A stretch of 64,000 nt of DNA from Sphingomonas sp. Leaf407. GTDB lineage: Bacteria > Pseudomonadota > Alphaproteobacteria > Sphingomonadales > Sphingomonadaceae. The translations under genes and the position numbers were made by a program. The stretch spans positions 112,094 through 176,093 of the forward strand of contig NZ_LMQO01000005.1 in the NCBI RefSeq assembly GCF_001425385.1, written 5' to 3'. The notes beneath the pieces were generated by a model. The model was given only the letters and a program-made list of their open reading frames with translations, had not been told where the DNA came from and did not search any database. Positions 54,596-63,063 of this stretch are shown here, one piece after another; position 1 is the stretch's first letter, and the number at the start of each line of letters is the position of its first letter.

Positions 54596-54882
54596 GGTTG
54601 GTTCACGCGAAGGCGCGGAGACGCGGAGAAGAAGCAGAAGGATTTTTTCGCGCAGAGGCGCAGAGGCGCAGAGAGGTTCCGGGTGAGGCGATGGTGGTTC
54701 GTCCGGCGAAGCCTCTTTCCTACCGCCGACCGAGATGGAAGGCCGCTATCGCGGCAAACGATTCCTCTCCGCGCCTCTGCGCCTCTGCGCGAAAAAAATC
54801 ATCCTAACCCCGATGAAGCCGGGCAATACCCCGGCCACAAGCGGAACCCCTTCGCGTCTCCACGCCCTCGCGTGAACCAACC
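54596..54882. repeat. Long palindromic repeat element, copy 1
   Basis: A 287-bp element with perfect 15-bp terminal inverted repeats (GGTTGGTTCACGCGA / TCGCGTGAACCAACC). Inside, the arms contain GCGCAGAGGCGCAGAGGCGC-type sequence and its complement. The asymmetric core includes CCGGCGAAGCC and GGCCGCTATCGCGGC. The same core occurs in reverse orientation in copy 2 at 62781-63006. No protein is encoded. It fills nearly all of the 328-bp gap between the SDR and AsmA genes. Confidence 0.85.
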
Positions 54883-54894
54883 TCCTTCCGACCG

Positions 54895-57015
54895 TCAGAA
54901 GATGCCAAGAAACTTCTTGCGCTGCTCCTTGCGCTCGCCCCGGTTCGACCGGCCGTTTTCCGCCTTGGCGGTGGTCCCCCGCCCCACGTCGTCGCGCGCC
55001 TCGCCACCGGTCGTACGCTGGGCCCGTGCGGTGGCGCCCGCCAGTACCGGCCCGCATGCCGTCGCCTTCGCATCGCCCGGATCGACGAACGCCAGCACCC
55101 CCGCCAGCGGCGTCGCCACCACTGCCAGCCCCAGCGCCGCCCCGGCCCGGCCGAGCAATTCGGGGCTGACGACCGAATAGGAGGGAGAAGCAAAATAGCC
55201 GCCGATGCCGACCGGCGACTGTCCCGCCAACAGCGAGAAGCGTTTGGAATCGGCCCGGAACGCCAAGTCGATCGTCTCGTTGCGGAAGCTGAACCCGCCG
55301 CGCCCGATCATCACGTTCTTCTGGGTATCGATCAGGATCGGGTCGGCCGCCGCCACCCCCGCTCGCACAGTGAAGCCGATCAGCCCGCAGTTGATCCGCA
55401 CCGGCTCCTTCAACCGCCCCTCGAACATCTTCTGGGCAAAGGTGCCGAGGTCCAGTTCGGACAATTGCACGTTGCGCGTCCAGAAGCTGCCCGCCGGCAG
55501 GATGACCGCGATCCGCCCGTTCGAAGTGGCAAGCGAATCATGGACCGTATCGCCGACCCCGGTCAGCTTCACCCGCGCCTTGACCGTGCCGGTCGTTCCC
55601 GCCTCCTCGACCCCCCATCCGGCGAGCAGCCGCCCCATCGGGGTCGGCGACAGACGAATGTCGTAATCGGTAACGGACGGGCGCTTGCGCGCGTCGATCA
55701 CGATGTCAGACGCGACATTGCCGCGCGCCATCGCGAAGGTGAGCGGTGACAGCTTGAGCAGCCGGTCTTCCAGGTCGAGCGTCAGATCGGCGTTCGAGAT
55801 CGGCAGGCTACGGGCGCGCAGCGTGCCGACCTTGTAGCGGACTTTCGCGTCGAAATTCTTCAGCGCCTCGACGTTCAGCCGGGCATCGGGGAGCAGCCGG
55901 GGGGCACCGCCTTCGCGGGTGATGACGCCTGCCGCCCCCTGCGCCTCGACCCGTTCGAGGTCGTAGCCGACGAAGGCTGACACATCGACGATGTCGAGCG
56001 TCCGCGTCGTCAAATCAGCAGTCAGCAGCAGGCGCGGTTCGCGCTGGGTCACGGTCAGGCTGCCCGCCAGATCGCTGTCGCCGAACACGCCGCGTAACCG
56101 GGTGAATTTCCAGTCGGGCCCGTCCTTGGTCATGCGCCCGGTCAGGCGATAGGTGCGCGTGTCGGGCGTGACGATCCCCAGCACCGCGAACACATCGGCC
56201 AGATTGCGCCCGCGCAGCCGCACCGCGAGGTTCGATCCGTCGAGCTGGGTCGGTCCGGGTAGCGTTCCGGCGAGGATCGCCACCGATCGGGCGACCTCGA
56301 TCCGCGCGGTCAACTGGTTCTCGCCGCCGCGGATCGTCGCGTTGGGCGACTGCAACTGCCCGGTCAGGCGGAACGGACGGCCACGCACCATTCCCTGTCC
56401 CCGCGCGCGGATCGCCGAATCGAAGCGGGTGTCGCTCGACGTGACGGTATCGAGCAGGAAATTGCCGTCGAGCACGAACTGCGGATCGCGGTAGCGGATG
56501 CGCGTGTCGCGGAACGTGCCGGCACGCACCACCGGCAGTTCGAGCTTCTTGCCCTTCGCGTTCGGATCGCCGAACGTCCAGGTGTTGCGCTGCCGCCGCG
56601 CGTCCCAGTGGAGGTCGGCACGCGCGCCGTCGAGCTCCAGCCAGTTGACCCGCCGCCGCCCGAACAGGAACGTCAGCGTCGCGACCGAACTGTCGAGCTT
56701 GCGCGCCTCGAACGTGTTGCCGCCGCCGGCCCATGCGGGGTTGGAGACGCTCAAGCCTTCCGCCAGAAACTTCAGGTCGATCGGCGCGAAATAGAACTGG
56801 AAATCGCCCGCCACCCGGATCGTCCGGCCGCTCTGCGCAGAGGCGATCCGCTCGAACGTGCCTTTCAGAAACCGGCCCTTGGTGATGAACAGCACCAGCC
56901 ATGCCAGAAAGACCGCCGCGACGATGCCGAGCAGGACCCGCACGACGATCCGTCGCCAGTCGCGGCGGGGGCGGGGCATGTCGGCGGAGCCGATCGTCTG
57001 GGGAACTTCGGCCAT
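54895..57015 (-). CDS. AsmA-family envelope protein
   Basis: A 706-residue protein with one N-terminal membrane helix (IVVRVLLGIVAAVFLAWLVLFI, about residues 23-44) and a very long beta-rich periplasmic part. AsmA hallmarks are RIASAQSGRTIRVAGDFQFY near 57, LSVSNPAWA, and the C-terminal ADSKRFSLLAGQSPVGIGGYF region with repeated long strands. AsmA-like proteins are bridge-like lipid carriers linking inner and outer membranes. It is divergent from rpmI. The final residues after about 640 are low-complexity and basic. Confidence 0.88.
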   Translation of the reverse strand: MAEVPQTIGSADMPRPRRDWRRIVVRVLLGIVAAVFLAWLVLFITKGRFLKGTFERIASAQSGRTIRVAGDFQFYFAPIDLKFLAEGLSVSNPAWAGGGNTFEARKLDSSVATLTFLFGRRRVNWLELDGARADLHWDARRQRNTWTFGDPNAKGKKLELPVVRAGTFRDTRIRYRDPQFVLDGNFLLDTVTSSDTRFDSAIRARGQGMVRGRPFRLTGQLQSPNATIRGGENQLTARIEVARSVAILAGTLPGPTQLDGSNLAVRLRGRNLADVFAVLGIVTPDTRTYRLTGRMTKDGPDWKFTRLRGVFGDSDLAGSLTVTQREPRLLLTADLTTRTLDIVDVSAFVGYDLERVEAQGAAGVITREGGAPRLLPDARLNVEALKNFDAKVRYKVGTLRARSLPISNADLTLDLEDRLLKLSPLTFAMARGNVASDIVIDARKRPSVTDYDIRLSPTPMGRLLAGWGVEEAGTTGTVKARVKLTGVGDTVHDSLATSNGRIAVILPAGSFWTRNVQLSELDLGTFAQKMFEGRLKEPVRINCGLIGFTVRAGVAAADPILIDTQKNVMIGRGGFSFRNETIDLAFRADSKRFSLLAGQSPVGIGGYFASPSYSVVSPELLGRAGAALGLAVVATPLAGVLAFVDPGDAKATACGPVLAGATARAQRTTGGEARDDVGRGTTAKAENGRSNRGERKEQRKKFLGIF

Positions 57016-57054
57016 GCGCGCTCAACCGTTCGGCGGCGTAACGAGTTCCGGCGG

Positions 57055-57083
57055 TTGCCTTTTGGCGCGCGCCCGGTTAGGAG
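57055..57083 (+). promoter_or_regulatory. Weak candidate promoter for rpmI-rplT
   Basis: TTGCCT at 57055-57060 and TAGGAG at 57078-57083 are 17 nt apart, facing rpmI. The -10 box is poor. The leader to the ATG is about 85 nt. Confidence 0.25.
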
Positions 57084-57172
57084 CGCGCTCTTTCCACGAC
57101 CCCGAAGGGATTCGCCCGGCCATCTGGGGCTGCCGCGGCAATCCGCACGTCGTGATTTTCAAGGAGACCAAA

Positions 57173-57376
57173 ATGCCCAAGCTCAAGACCAAGAGCGGCG
57201 TGAAAAAGCGCTTCAAGCTCACTGCCACCGGCAAGATCAAGCACGGTGTCGCCGGCAAGCGCCACCGCCTGATCTCGCACAACGCGAAGTACATCCGCCA
57301 GAATCGCGGGACTTCGGTCCTGGCCGACGCCGACACCGCGCGTGTTAAGGCGTGGGCGCCCTACGGCCTTCGTTAA
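57173..57376 (+). CDS. rpmI: 50S ribosomal protein L35
   Basis: A 67-residue basic protein matching L35 over its whole length (PKLKTKSGVKKRFKLTATGK, HRLISHNAKYIRQNR). It starts at ATG 57173 with AAGGAG upstream. It is 13 nt before rplT, the universal pair. infC is not in the window. In enterobacteria L20 represses this operon through the mRNA leader; I could not see a matching structure here. Confidence 0.96.
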   Translation: MPKLKTKSGVKKRFKLTATGKIKHGVAGKRHRLISHNAKYIRQNRGTSVLADADTARVKAWAPYGLR

Positions 57377-57389
57377 GGAGTACTGACCA

Positions 57390-57767
57390 ATGGCACGCAT
57401 CAAGCGCGGCACGACCACCAAGGCGAAGCACAAGCGGATTTTGGATCAGGCGAAGGGCTATTATGGCCGTCGCAAGAACACGATCCGCATCGCGCGCCAG
57501 GCCGTCGAAAAGGCCGGCCAGTACGCCTATCGCGACCGTAAGGTGAAGAAGCGGACCTTCCGTGGTCTGTGGATCCAGCGCATCAACGCCGGTGTCCGCG
57601 CGGAAGGCATCACCTATTCGCAGTTCATGCACGGCTGCAAGCTGGCCGGCATCGAACTCGACCGGAAGGTCCTGGCCGACATCGCGATGCACGAGGAAGC
57701 CGCCTTCAAGGCGATCGTCGCGCAGGCGAAGGCCGCCCTGCCGGAACAGGCCGCCGTCGCCGCATAA
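57390..57767 (+). CDS. rplT: 50S ribosomal protein L20
   Basis: A 125-residue protein with the L20 signature ([55 protein letters not shown]). L20 is an early 23S rRNA-binding protein and an assembly factor. A good AAGGAG lies 9 nt before the ATG. A strong terminator follows the gene. Confidence 0.98.
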   Translation: MARIKRGTTTKAKHKRILDQAKGYYGRRKNTIRIARQAVEKAGQYAYRDRKVKKRTFRGLWIQRINAGVRAEGITYSQFMHGCKLAGIELDRKVLADIAMHEEAAFKAIVAQAKAALPEQAAVAA

Positions 57768-57795
57768 CGCGCTGGCGGTTCCTGTCGGGACATGG

Positions 57796-57827
57796 AACGC
57801 CGGTGGGGCAACCCGCCGGCGTTTTTT
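57796..57827 (+). terminator. Rho-independent terminator of rpmI-rplT
   Basis: AACGCCGG pairs with CCGGCGTT, with an inner GGG/CCC extension around a GCAA loop, followed by TTTTTT. It starts 29 nt after the rplT stop. Confidence 0.88.
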
Positions 57828-57851
57828 GTTGTCCGGTTGCGGGCATACTTT

Positions 57852-58020
57852 CGTCATCCCGGCGAAGGCCGGAATCCATGAATACGCGACGCTGGCAAAA
57901 GACTATCGCAATGCGCTATTTGCTTCGTCATTCCCGCGAAGGCGGGAATCCATAGACGCTGACGCTTCGGCTCCGTTATCCACGTCAGCGCATATGGGTT
58001 CCCGCCTTCGCGGGAACGAC
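57852..58020. repeat. Cluster of three REP-like palindromes
   Basis: Three units lie within 170 bp: CGTCATCCCGGCGAAGGCC... at 57852-57880, CGTCATTCCCGCGAAGGCG... at 57926-57954, and the opposite-strand form GGGTTCCCGCCTTCGCGGGA... at 57996-58020. They belong to the same family as the pair at 37201-37296. The last unit ends 12 bp before the GIY-YIG gene. Confidence 0.8.
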
Positions 58021-58032
58021 GATGGGGCTGGC

Positions 58033-58347
58033 GTGACGCGCATCTTCGAACCCTGCGTCTACATCATCGCCAGCCGGCGCAACGGGACGATCTATACCGG
58101 CGTCACCAGCAACCTGATCCAGCGCGTCCACCAGCATCGCAGCGGCACCCTCCCCGGCTTCACCGCCCACCATGACTGCACCCGCCTCGTCTGGTTCGAA
58201 CGCCACGAAACGATAGAAACCGCCATCCAGCGCGAGAAGCGGGTCAAGAAGTGGAACCGCGACTGGAAGCAGAATCTGATCGAGCAAACCAACCCCCACT
58301 GGCACGACCTCGCCACGGGGCTAGGCTTCCCGCCCATCCCGCAATAA
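58033..58347 (+). CDS. GIY-YIG nuclease-superfamily protein
   Basis: A 104-residue small protein of the URI/UPF0213 type. The signature [20 protein letters not shown] (GIY-YIG written YII-YTG) opens the protein, followed by [12 protein letters not shown] (conserved Arg and His) and [19 protein letters not shown] (with the Glu ligand). Many Sphingomonas-like genomes carry several such genes. The start is GTG 58033 with only a weak ribosome-binding site. No known target; a role in DNA repair or repeat dynamics is speculation. Confidence 0.82.
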   Translation: MTRIFEPCVYIIASRRNGTIYTGVTSNLIQRVHQHRSGTLPGFTAHHDCTRLVWFERHETIETAIQREKRVKKWNRDWKQNLIEQTNPHWHDLATGLGFPPIPQ

Positions 58348-58381
58348 AGCGGGGAATATCTGCGTTACCACCGGAGCCACC

Positions 58382-59551
58382 GTGACCCCCGATCTCGACC
58401 AATTGCGCGCCGATCTGCTCGCCGCCATCGATGCCTCCGCCGGGCTCGATGCGCTCGACGCGGTGCGTGTCCATGCGCTGGGCAAACAGGGGGCGGTGAC
58501 GGGACTGCTCAAGACGCTGGGCGGCCTGTCGCCCGACGAGCGGCAGAGCGTCGCACCACGTATCCATGCCCTGCGCGAAGCGGTGAGCGATGCCATCGCC
58601 GTACGCAAGGCCGATCTGGAGGCGCGGGCGCTGGCGGCGAAGCTGGCGTCGGAGCGGGTCGACCTGACGCTGCCGGTCGATCGTCCGGCCTTGGGGGCGG
58701 TGCATCCGGTGAGCCAAGTCATGGACGAGCTGGCCGAAATCTTCGCCGATCTGGGCTTCGCGGTCGCGACCGGTCCCGAGATCGAGGACGACTGGCATAA
58801 TTTCACCGCGCTCAACATCCCGGAGACGCATCCGGCGCGGGCGATGCATGATACGTTTTACGCGCAGCGCCGAAGCCCGCAGGGCGAGGAAACCGCAAGC
58901 GCGGCCGGCGGCGCCCAAGCGCCGTCCGACGACGGTGGCTCCGCCACCGGCGCCCCCGAACGCTACGTCCTGCGCACCCACACCTCCCCGGTGCAAATCC
59001 GCACGATGATGGCCCAGCAACCCCCGATCCGCATCATCGCGCCGGGCCGGGTCTATCGCAGCGACTCCGATGCGACCCACACACCGATGTTCCACCAGAT
59101 CGAAGGACTAGTGATCGATCGCGGCATCCATATGGGGCATCTCAAATGGACGCTGGAGACCTTCCTCAAAGCCTATTTCGAGCGCGACGACATCGTCCTG
59201 CGCCTGCGGCCGAGCTATTTCCCGTTCACCGAACCGTCGGCCGAAGTCGATGTCGGCTATACGTTGGAGAAGGGCCGTCGCGTCGTCGGCGGTGATCCGG
59301 CGAAGGGCAATGGCGGCTGGATGGAGGTGCTCGGCAGCGGCATGGTCCATCCGAAGGTGATCGCGGCCTGCGGGCTCGACCCGGACGAGTGGCAGGGCTT
59401 CGCTTTCGGCACCGGGGTCGATCGGCTAGCGATGCTGAAATATGGCATGGACGACCTGCGCCCGTTCTTCGACGGCGATCTGCGCTGGCTCAGACATTAT
59501 GGATTCAACAGCCTCGACGTGCCCACGCTGTCGGGGGGAGTAGGCGCATGA
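58382..59551 (+). CDS. pheS: Phenylalanyl-tRNA synthetase alpha subunit
   Basis: Catalytic subunit that charges tRNA-Phe. The 389-residue product has the N-terminal coiled-coil helix region, [19 protein letters not shown] near 105, [23 protein letters not shown] and the C-terminal [14 protein letters not shown] and [18 protein letters not shown] motifs. A low-complexity insert of about 30 residues (roughly 161-192, rich in Gly, Ala, Ser, Asp) sits at the FYA/LRTHTSP junction, where other PheS proteins have a short loop. It starts at GTG 58382 (CCGGAG upstream) and overlaps pheT. Confidence 0.95.
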   Translation: MTPDLDQLRADLLAAIDASAGLDALDAVRVHALGKQGAVTGLLKTLGGLSPDERQSVAPRIHALREAVSDAIAVRKADLEARALAAKLASERVDLTLPVDRPALGAVHPVSQVMDELAEIFADLGFAVATGPEIEDDWHNFTALNIPETHPARAMHDTFYAQRRSPQGEETASAAGGAQAPSDDGGSATGAPERYVLRTHTSPVQIRTMMAQQPPIRIIAPGRVYRSDSDATHTPMFHQIEGLVIDRGIHMGHLKWTLETFLKAYFERDDIVLRLRPSYFPFTEPSAEVDVGYTLEKGRRVVGGDPAKGNGGWMEVLGSGMVHPKVIAACGLDPDEWQGFAFGTGVDRLAMLKYGMDDLRPFFDGDLRWLRHYGFNSLDVPTLSGGVGA

Positions 59552-61911
59552 AGTTCACCCTTGGCTGGCTCCGCGAGCACCTCGACACCGATGCCGGGAT
59601 CGACACGATCCTGGATGGCCTGACCCGCATCGGGCTGGAGGTCGAGGGCGTCGAAAATCCGGGCGAGAGGCTCGCCGCGTTCCGCGTCGCGCGGGTGCTG
59701 AGCGCCGAGCGCCATCCGCAGGCGGACAAGTTGCAGGTGCTGTCGGTCGATGCCGGTGACGGCCCGATGCAGGTGGTATGTGGCGCGCCCAATGCGCGCG
59801 CGGGGCTGGTCGGGGTGTTCGGCATGCCCGGCGCCACCGTGCCGGCCAATGGCATGGTACTGAAGGTCGCGGCGATCCGCGGGGTCGAATCGAACGGCAT
59901 GATGTGTTCGACCCGCGAGCTGGAGCTGGGCGAGGATCACGACGGGATCATCGAACTGCCGCAGGATGCACCGGTCGGCACCCCCTTCCCCGCCTATGCC
60001 GGGCTGGACGATCCGGTGATCGACGTCAGCGTCACGCCCAACCGGCAGGACTGCATGGGCGTGCGCGGCATCGCGCGCGATCTGGCGGCGGCGGGCTATG
60101 GCACGCTCAAGCCGCTCACGGTGCCGCAGGTGGCGGGCGAGGGCCCCGGCCCCGACATCCGCATCGAGGATGCCGAGGGTTGCCCGGCATTCCATGGACA
60201 GGCGGTGCGCGGGCTGACCAATGGCGAATCCCCCGACTGGATGCGCCGCCGGCTGACCGCGATCGGGCAGAAGCCGATCTCGACGCTGGTCGACATCACC
60301 AATTACGTGATGTTCGATCTGGGGCGGCCGCTCCACGTGTACGACATGGCCAAGCTGGACGGCGGCCTCGTGGCGCGCAGGGCGGTGGCCGGCGAGAGCG
60401 TGGTGGCGCTCAACGGCAAGGCATATACGCTGGCCGGCGGCGAGACGGTGATCGCCGATGCGAGCGCGGTCCACGACATCGGCGGGATCATGGGCGGCGA
60501 GCATTCGGGGGTGTCGGGCGACACCACCGACGTGCTGATCGAATGCGCGTATTTCACCCCCGAAGCCATCGCCCGCACCGGACAGCGGCTTACGCTGACC
60601 AGCGATGCGCGGACGCGGTTCGAACGCGGCGTCGATCCGGCGTTCCTCGGCGACGGGCTGGCGATCGCCACCGATTATGTGCTGCGGCTGTGCGGCGGGA
60701 CTGCAAGCAGCGTGACACGGGCGGGCGAACCGCCGCTCAGCGCACGGACGATCGTCCATGATCCGGCGCGGGTCGCGTCGCTCGGCGGGCTGGACGTCGC
60801 GCCGGAGCGGCAGCGTGCCATCCTCGAACGGCTGGGCTTCACGGTCGGCGACGACTGGCGCGTGACCGTGCCGTCGTGGCGGCGCGACGTCGACGGCGTG
60901 GCCGATCTGGTCGAGGAAGTGATCCGGATCGAGGGGTTGGACAAGGTGCCCTCGACCCCGCTCGATCGCGTGGCGGGCGTCGCGCGGCCGACCGCGACGG
61001 CCGAACAGAAGCTGGAGCGGCGGATGCGCCGCGCAGCGGCGGCACGCGGGCTGGCCGAGGCGATCACGTGGAGCTTCATCGCCGACGACGCAGCCGCACC
61101 GTTCGGCGGTGGCGCGTGGGAGGTCGTGAACCCGATCGCCAGCGATCTGGCGGTCATGCGGCCGTCGCTGCTGCCCGGACTGCTCAGTGCCGCCGCGCGC
61201 AACCTGAAGCGTGGGCAGTCGAGCGTGCGGCTGTTCGAGATCGGGCGGCGCTATCTGGCCGAGGGTGAGCGGGCGACGCTGGGCATCGTGCTGGCGGGCG
61301 AGCGTAGCCCACGCGGCTGGCGGGGCGGCAAAGCGCAGGGCTTCGATGCGTTCGATGCCAAGGGCGAATTGCTGGCGCTGCTCGAAGCGGCAGGCGCACC
61401 GGTCGGCAATCTTCAGGTGATGGAAGCGAGCGGCGAGGTGTTCCATCCGGGGCAGTCGGCGACGCTCCGGCTCGGCCCCAAGACCGTGCTGGCCGCATTC
61501 GGCGTGCTGCATCCGCTACTGGCGAAGACGTTCGATCTGCCGCAGGGCACGGTCGCGGCCGAACTGTATCTCGACGCGCTGCCGGCGAAGCGGGGCAGCG
61601 GCTTCATGCGGCCGGCCTATGCGCCGCCAGCGTTGCAGGCGGTGACGCGCGACTTCGCGTTCCTCGTCGGCGATGGCGTCAGCGGCGACCAGTTGGTGCG
61701 CGCGGTGCGCGGCGCGGACAAGGCGGCGATCGTCGATGCGCGGCTGTTCGACGTGTTCGTCGGTGCCGGGGTCGAGGCTGGCCACAAGAGCCTTGCCATC
61801 GAGGTGACGTTGCAGCCCGGTGCCAAGAGCTTCACCGATGCCGAACTGAAGGCGGTGTCGGACAAGGTCGTCGCGGCGGCGGCGAAGATCGGCGCGAGTC
61901 TGCGCGCATGA
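59548..61911 (+). CDS. pheT: Phenylalanyl-tRNA synthetase beta subunit
   Basis: Partner of PheS in the alpha2-beta2 enzyme, needed for editing and tRNA binding. The 787-residue product has the N-terminal tRNA-binding EMAP-like domain ([17 protein letters not shown]), the B3/4 editing domain ([19 protein letters not shown]), the B5 part and the class II-like core ([11 protein letters not shown]), and the C-terminal anticodon-binding FDX-ACB domain ([20 protein letters not shown]). Its ATG overlaps the pheS stop; its stop overlaps the next gene. Confidence 0.96.
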   Translation: MKFTLGWLREHLDTDAGIDTILDGLTRIGLEVEGVENPGERLAAFRVARVLSAERHPQADKLQVLSVDAGDGPMQVVCGAPNARAGLVGVFGMPGATVPANGMVLKVAAIRGVESNGMMCSTRELELGEDHDGIIELPQDAPVGTPFPAYAGLDDPVIDVSVTPNRQDCMGVRGIARDLAAAGYGTLKPLTVPQVAGEGPGPDIRIEDAEGCPAFHGQAVRGLTNGESPDWMRRRLTAIGQKPISTLVDITNYVMFDLGRPLHVYDMAKLDGGLVARRAVAGESVVALNGKAYTLAGGETVIADASAVHDIGGIMGGEHSGVSGDTTDVLIECAYFTPEAIARTGQRLTLTSDARTRFERGVDPAFLGDGLAIATDYVLRLCGGTASSVTRAGEPPLSARTIVHDPARVASLGGLDVAPERQRAILERLGFTVGDDWRVTVPSWRRDVDGVADLVEEVIRIEGLDKVPSTPLDRVAGVARPTATAEQKLERRMRRAAAARGLAEAITWSFIADDAAAPFGGGAWEVVNPIASDLAVMRPSLLPGLLSAAARNLKRGQSSVRLFEIGRRYLAEGERATLGIVLAGERSPRGWRGGKAQGFDAFDAKGELLALLEAAGAPVGNLQVMEASGEVFHPGQSATLRLGPKTVLAAFGVLHPLLAKTFDLPQGTVAAELYLDALPAKRGSGFMRPAYAPPALQAVTRDFAFLVGDGVSGDQLVRAVRGADKAAIVDARLFDVFVGAGVEAGHKSLAIEVTLQPGAKSFTDAELKAVSDKVVAAAAKIGASLRA

Positions 61912-62780
61912 CCACCATCCTGTCGAACGGCATCCTGACCGCGACGATCGCCGAGCTGGGCGCGGAACTGTTGTCGCTCAAGGATGCCCAAGGGCGCGAG
62001 CTGATGACCGACGCCAACCCGGCGTATTGGACCGGACATGCGCCGATCCTGTTCCCGATCGTCGGGCGGTTGCACGGTGATCGCTATCGACTGGGCGACA
62101 CGAGCTACGTCATGCCGCAGCATGGCTTCGCGCGGCGGCGGACGTTTGCGAAGGTTGCGCAGGACGAGGGGGTGTCGGCGACCTTCGCCTTGGCGGACGA
62201 TGCCGAAACGCTGAGCCAGTATCCATTCGCATTCGTGCTCCACGTGGAACATTCGCTGGAAGGTGCGACGCTCAAGACCTTGGTAAGCGTGACCAATTCG
62301 GGGGAGCACGACCTGCCGGCGAGCATCGGCTTTCATCCGGCGTTCGCATGGCCGCTGCCCTATGGCGGGGCCAAGGAAACGCATCGGATGGTGTTTTCCG
62401 ACGCCGAAAGTGACACGATCGCCGAAATCACCGCCGACGGGACGATTGCGGCCACGCCCCGGCCTTCGCCGCTGGAGGGGCAGGTGCTGCATCTGCGCGA
62501 TGCGCTGTTCACGGACGATGCGCTGGTCTGGGACCCGGTTGCCAGCAAGTCGGTATCCTATGGGACCGAGGGCGGACGGCAGTTGCGGGTCGATTTTCCG
62601 GGGATGCCGCGATTGGGAATCTGGACGAAGCCGGGTGCGCACTTCGTCTGCATCGAGCCGTGGGACGGAATCGCCGACCCCGAAGGGTTCGATGGCGATA
62701 TTTTCGACAAGCCGGGGATTCGGCGGGTCGCTCCCGGAGAGACTCATGCCGTGGCAATGGCGGTGACATTGGTCGATTGA
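61908..62780 (+). CDS. Aldose 1-epimerase-family protein
   Basis: A 290-residue galactose-mutarotase-like protein. IAELGAELLSLKDAQGRELM near the N-terminus, FPIVGRLHGDRYRLG, MPQHGFARRRTFAKV (catalytic His region), SIGFHPAFAWPLP and FVCIEPWDGIADPEGF near the end fit the LacX-like and YeaD-like branch of the family. The true substrate is probably a hexose or hexose-6-phosphate; which one cannot be told. It overlaps the pheT stop by 4 nt, an unusual genomic coupling of a sugar enzyme to a tRNA synthetase operon. Confidence 0.85.
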   Translation: MTTILSNGILTATIAELGAELLSLKDAQGRELMTDANPAYWTGHAPILFPIVGRLHGDRYRLGDTSYVMPQHGFARRRTFAKVAQDEGVSATFALADDAETLSQYPFAFVLHVEHSLEGATLKTLVSVTNSGEHDLPASIGFHPAFAWPLPYGGAKETHRMVFSDAESDTIAEITADGTIAATPRPSPLEGQVLHLRDALFTDDALVWDPVASKSVSYGTEGGRQLRVDFPGMPRLGIWTKPGAHFVCIEPWDGIADPEGFDGDIFDKPGIRRVAPGETHAVAMAVTLVD

Positions 62781-63006
62781 TTTTCACGCGAAGGCGCGAA
62801 GCACGCGAAGTAGAACAGATCGATTTCGCGCAGAGGCGCAGAGGCGCGGAGAGGTGCCGACTGCCGCGATAGCGGCGCTCCATTTCGGGCCGCAGCGAAC
62901 GAGCGGCTTCGCCGGATCGATGACGACCGACGCATCCGCAACCTCTCCGCGCCTCTGCGCGACAAACCTCCTTCTTACTTCGCGCCTTCGCGCCTTCACG
63001 TGAAAA
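62781..63006. repeat. Long palindromic repeat element, copy 2
   Basis: A 226-bp element with 21-bp terminal inverted repeats (TTTTCACGCGAAGGCGCGAAG against its complement, one mismatch). The arms carry GCGCAGAGGCGCAGAGGCGC and its complement. The asymmetric core (GCCGCGATAGCGGC, then GCTTCGCCGG) matches copy 1 at 54596-54882 in reverse orientation. It sits between the epimerase and prfC, ending 57 bp before the prfC start. Confidence 0.85.
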
Positions 63007-63063
63007 CAATACACGAACGTCCCACCCGTTGCGGTTCCCCCGCGCGCGCCGTAGAGCGCGGCC

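Noticed and set aside
57084..57172. L20-type autoregulatory pseudoknot before rpmI
   Set aside because: I could not see a structure that mimics the L20 site of 23S rRNA; the short leader has only weak stems.
58860..58960. Frameshift or assembly error in pheS
   Set aside because: Conserved PheS motifs continue in the same frame on both sides of the insert, and the inserted bases number a multiple of three.
59497..61512. 671-codon minus-strand frame opposite pheT
   Set aside because: Shadow of pheT; composition is that of an antisense GC-rich frame.
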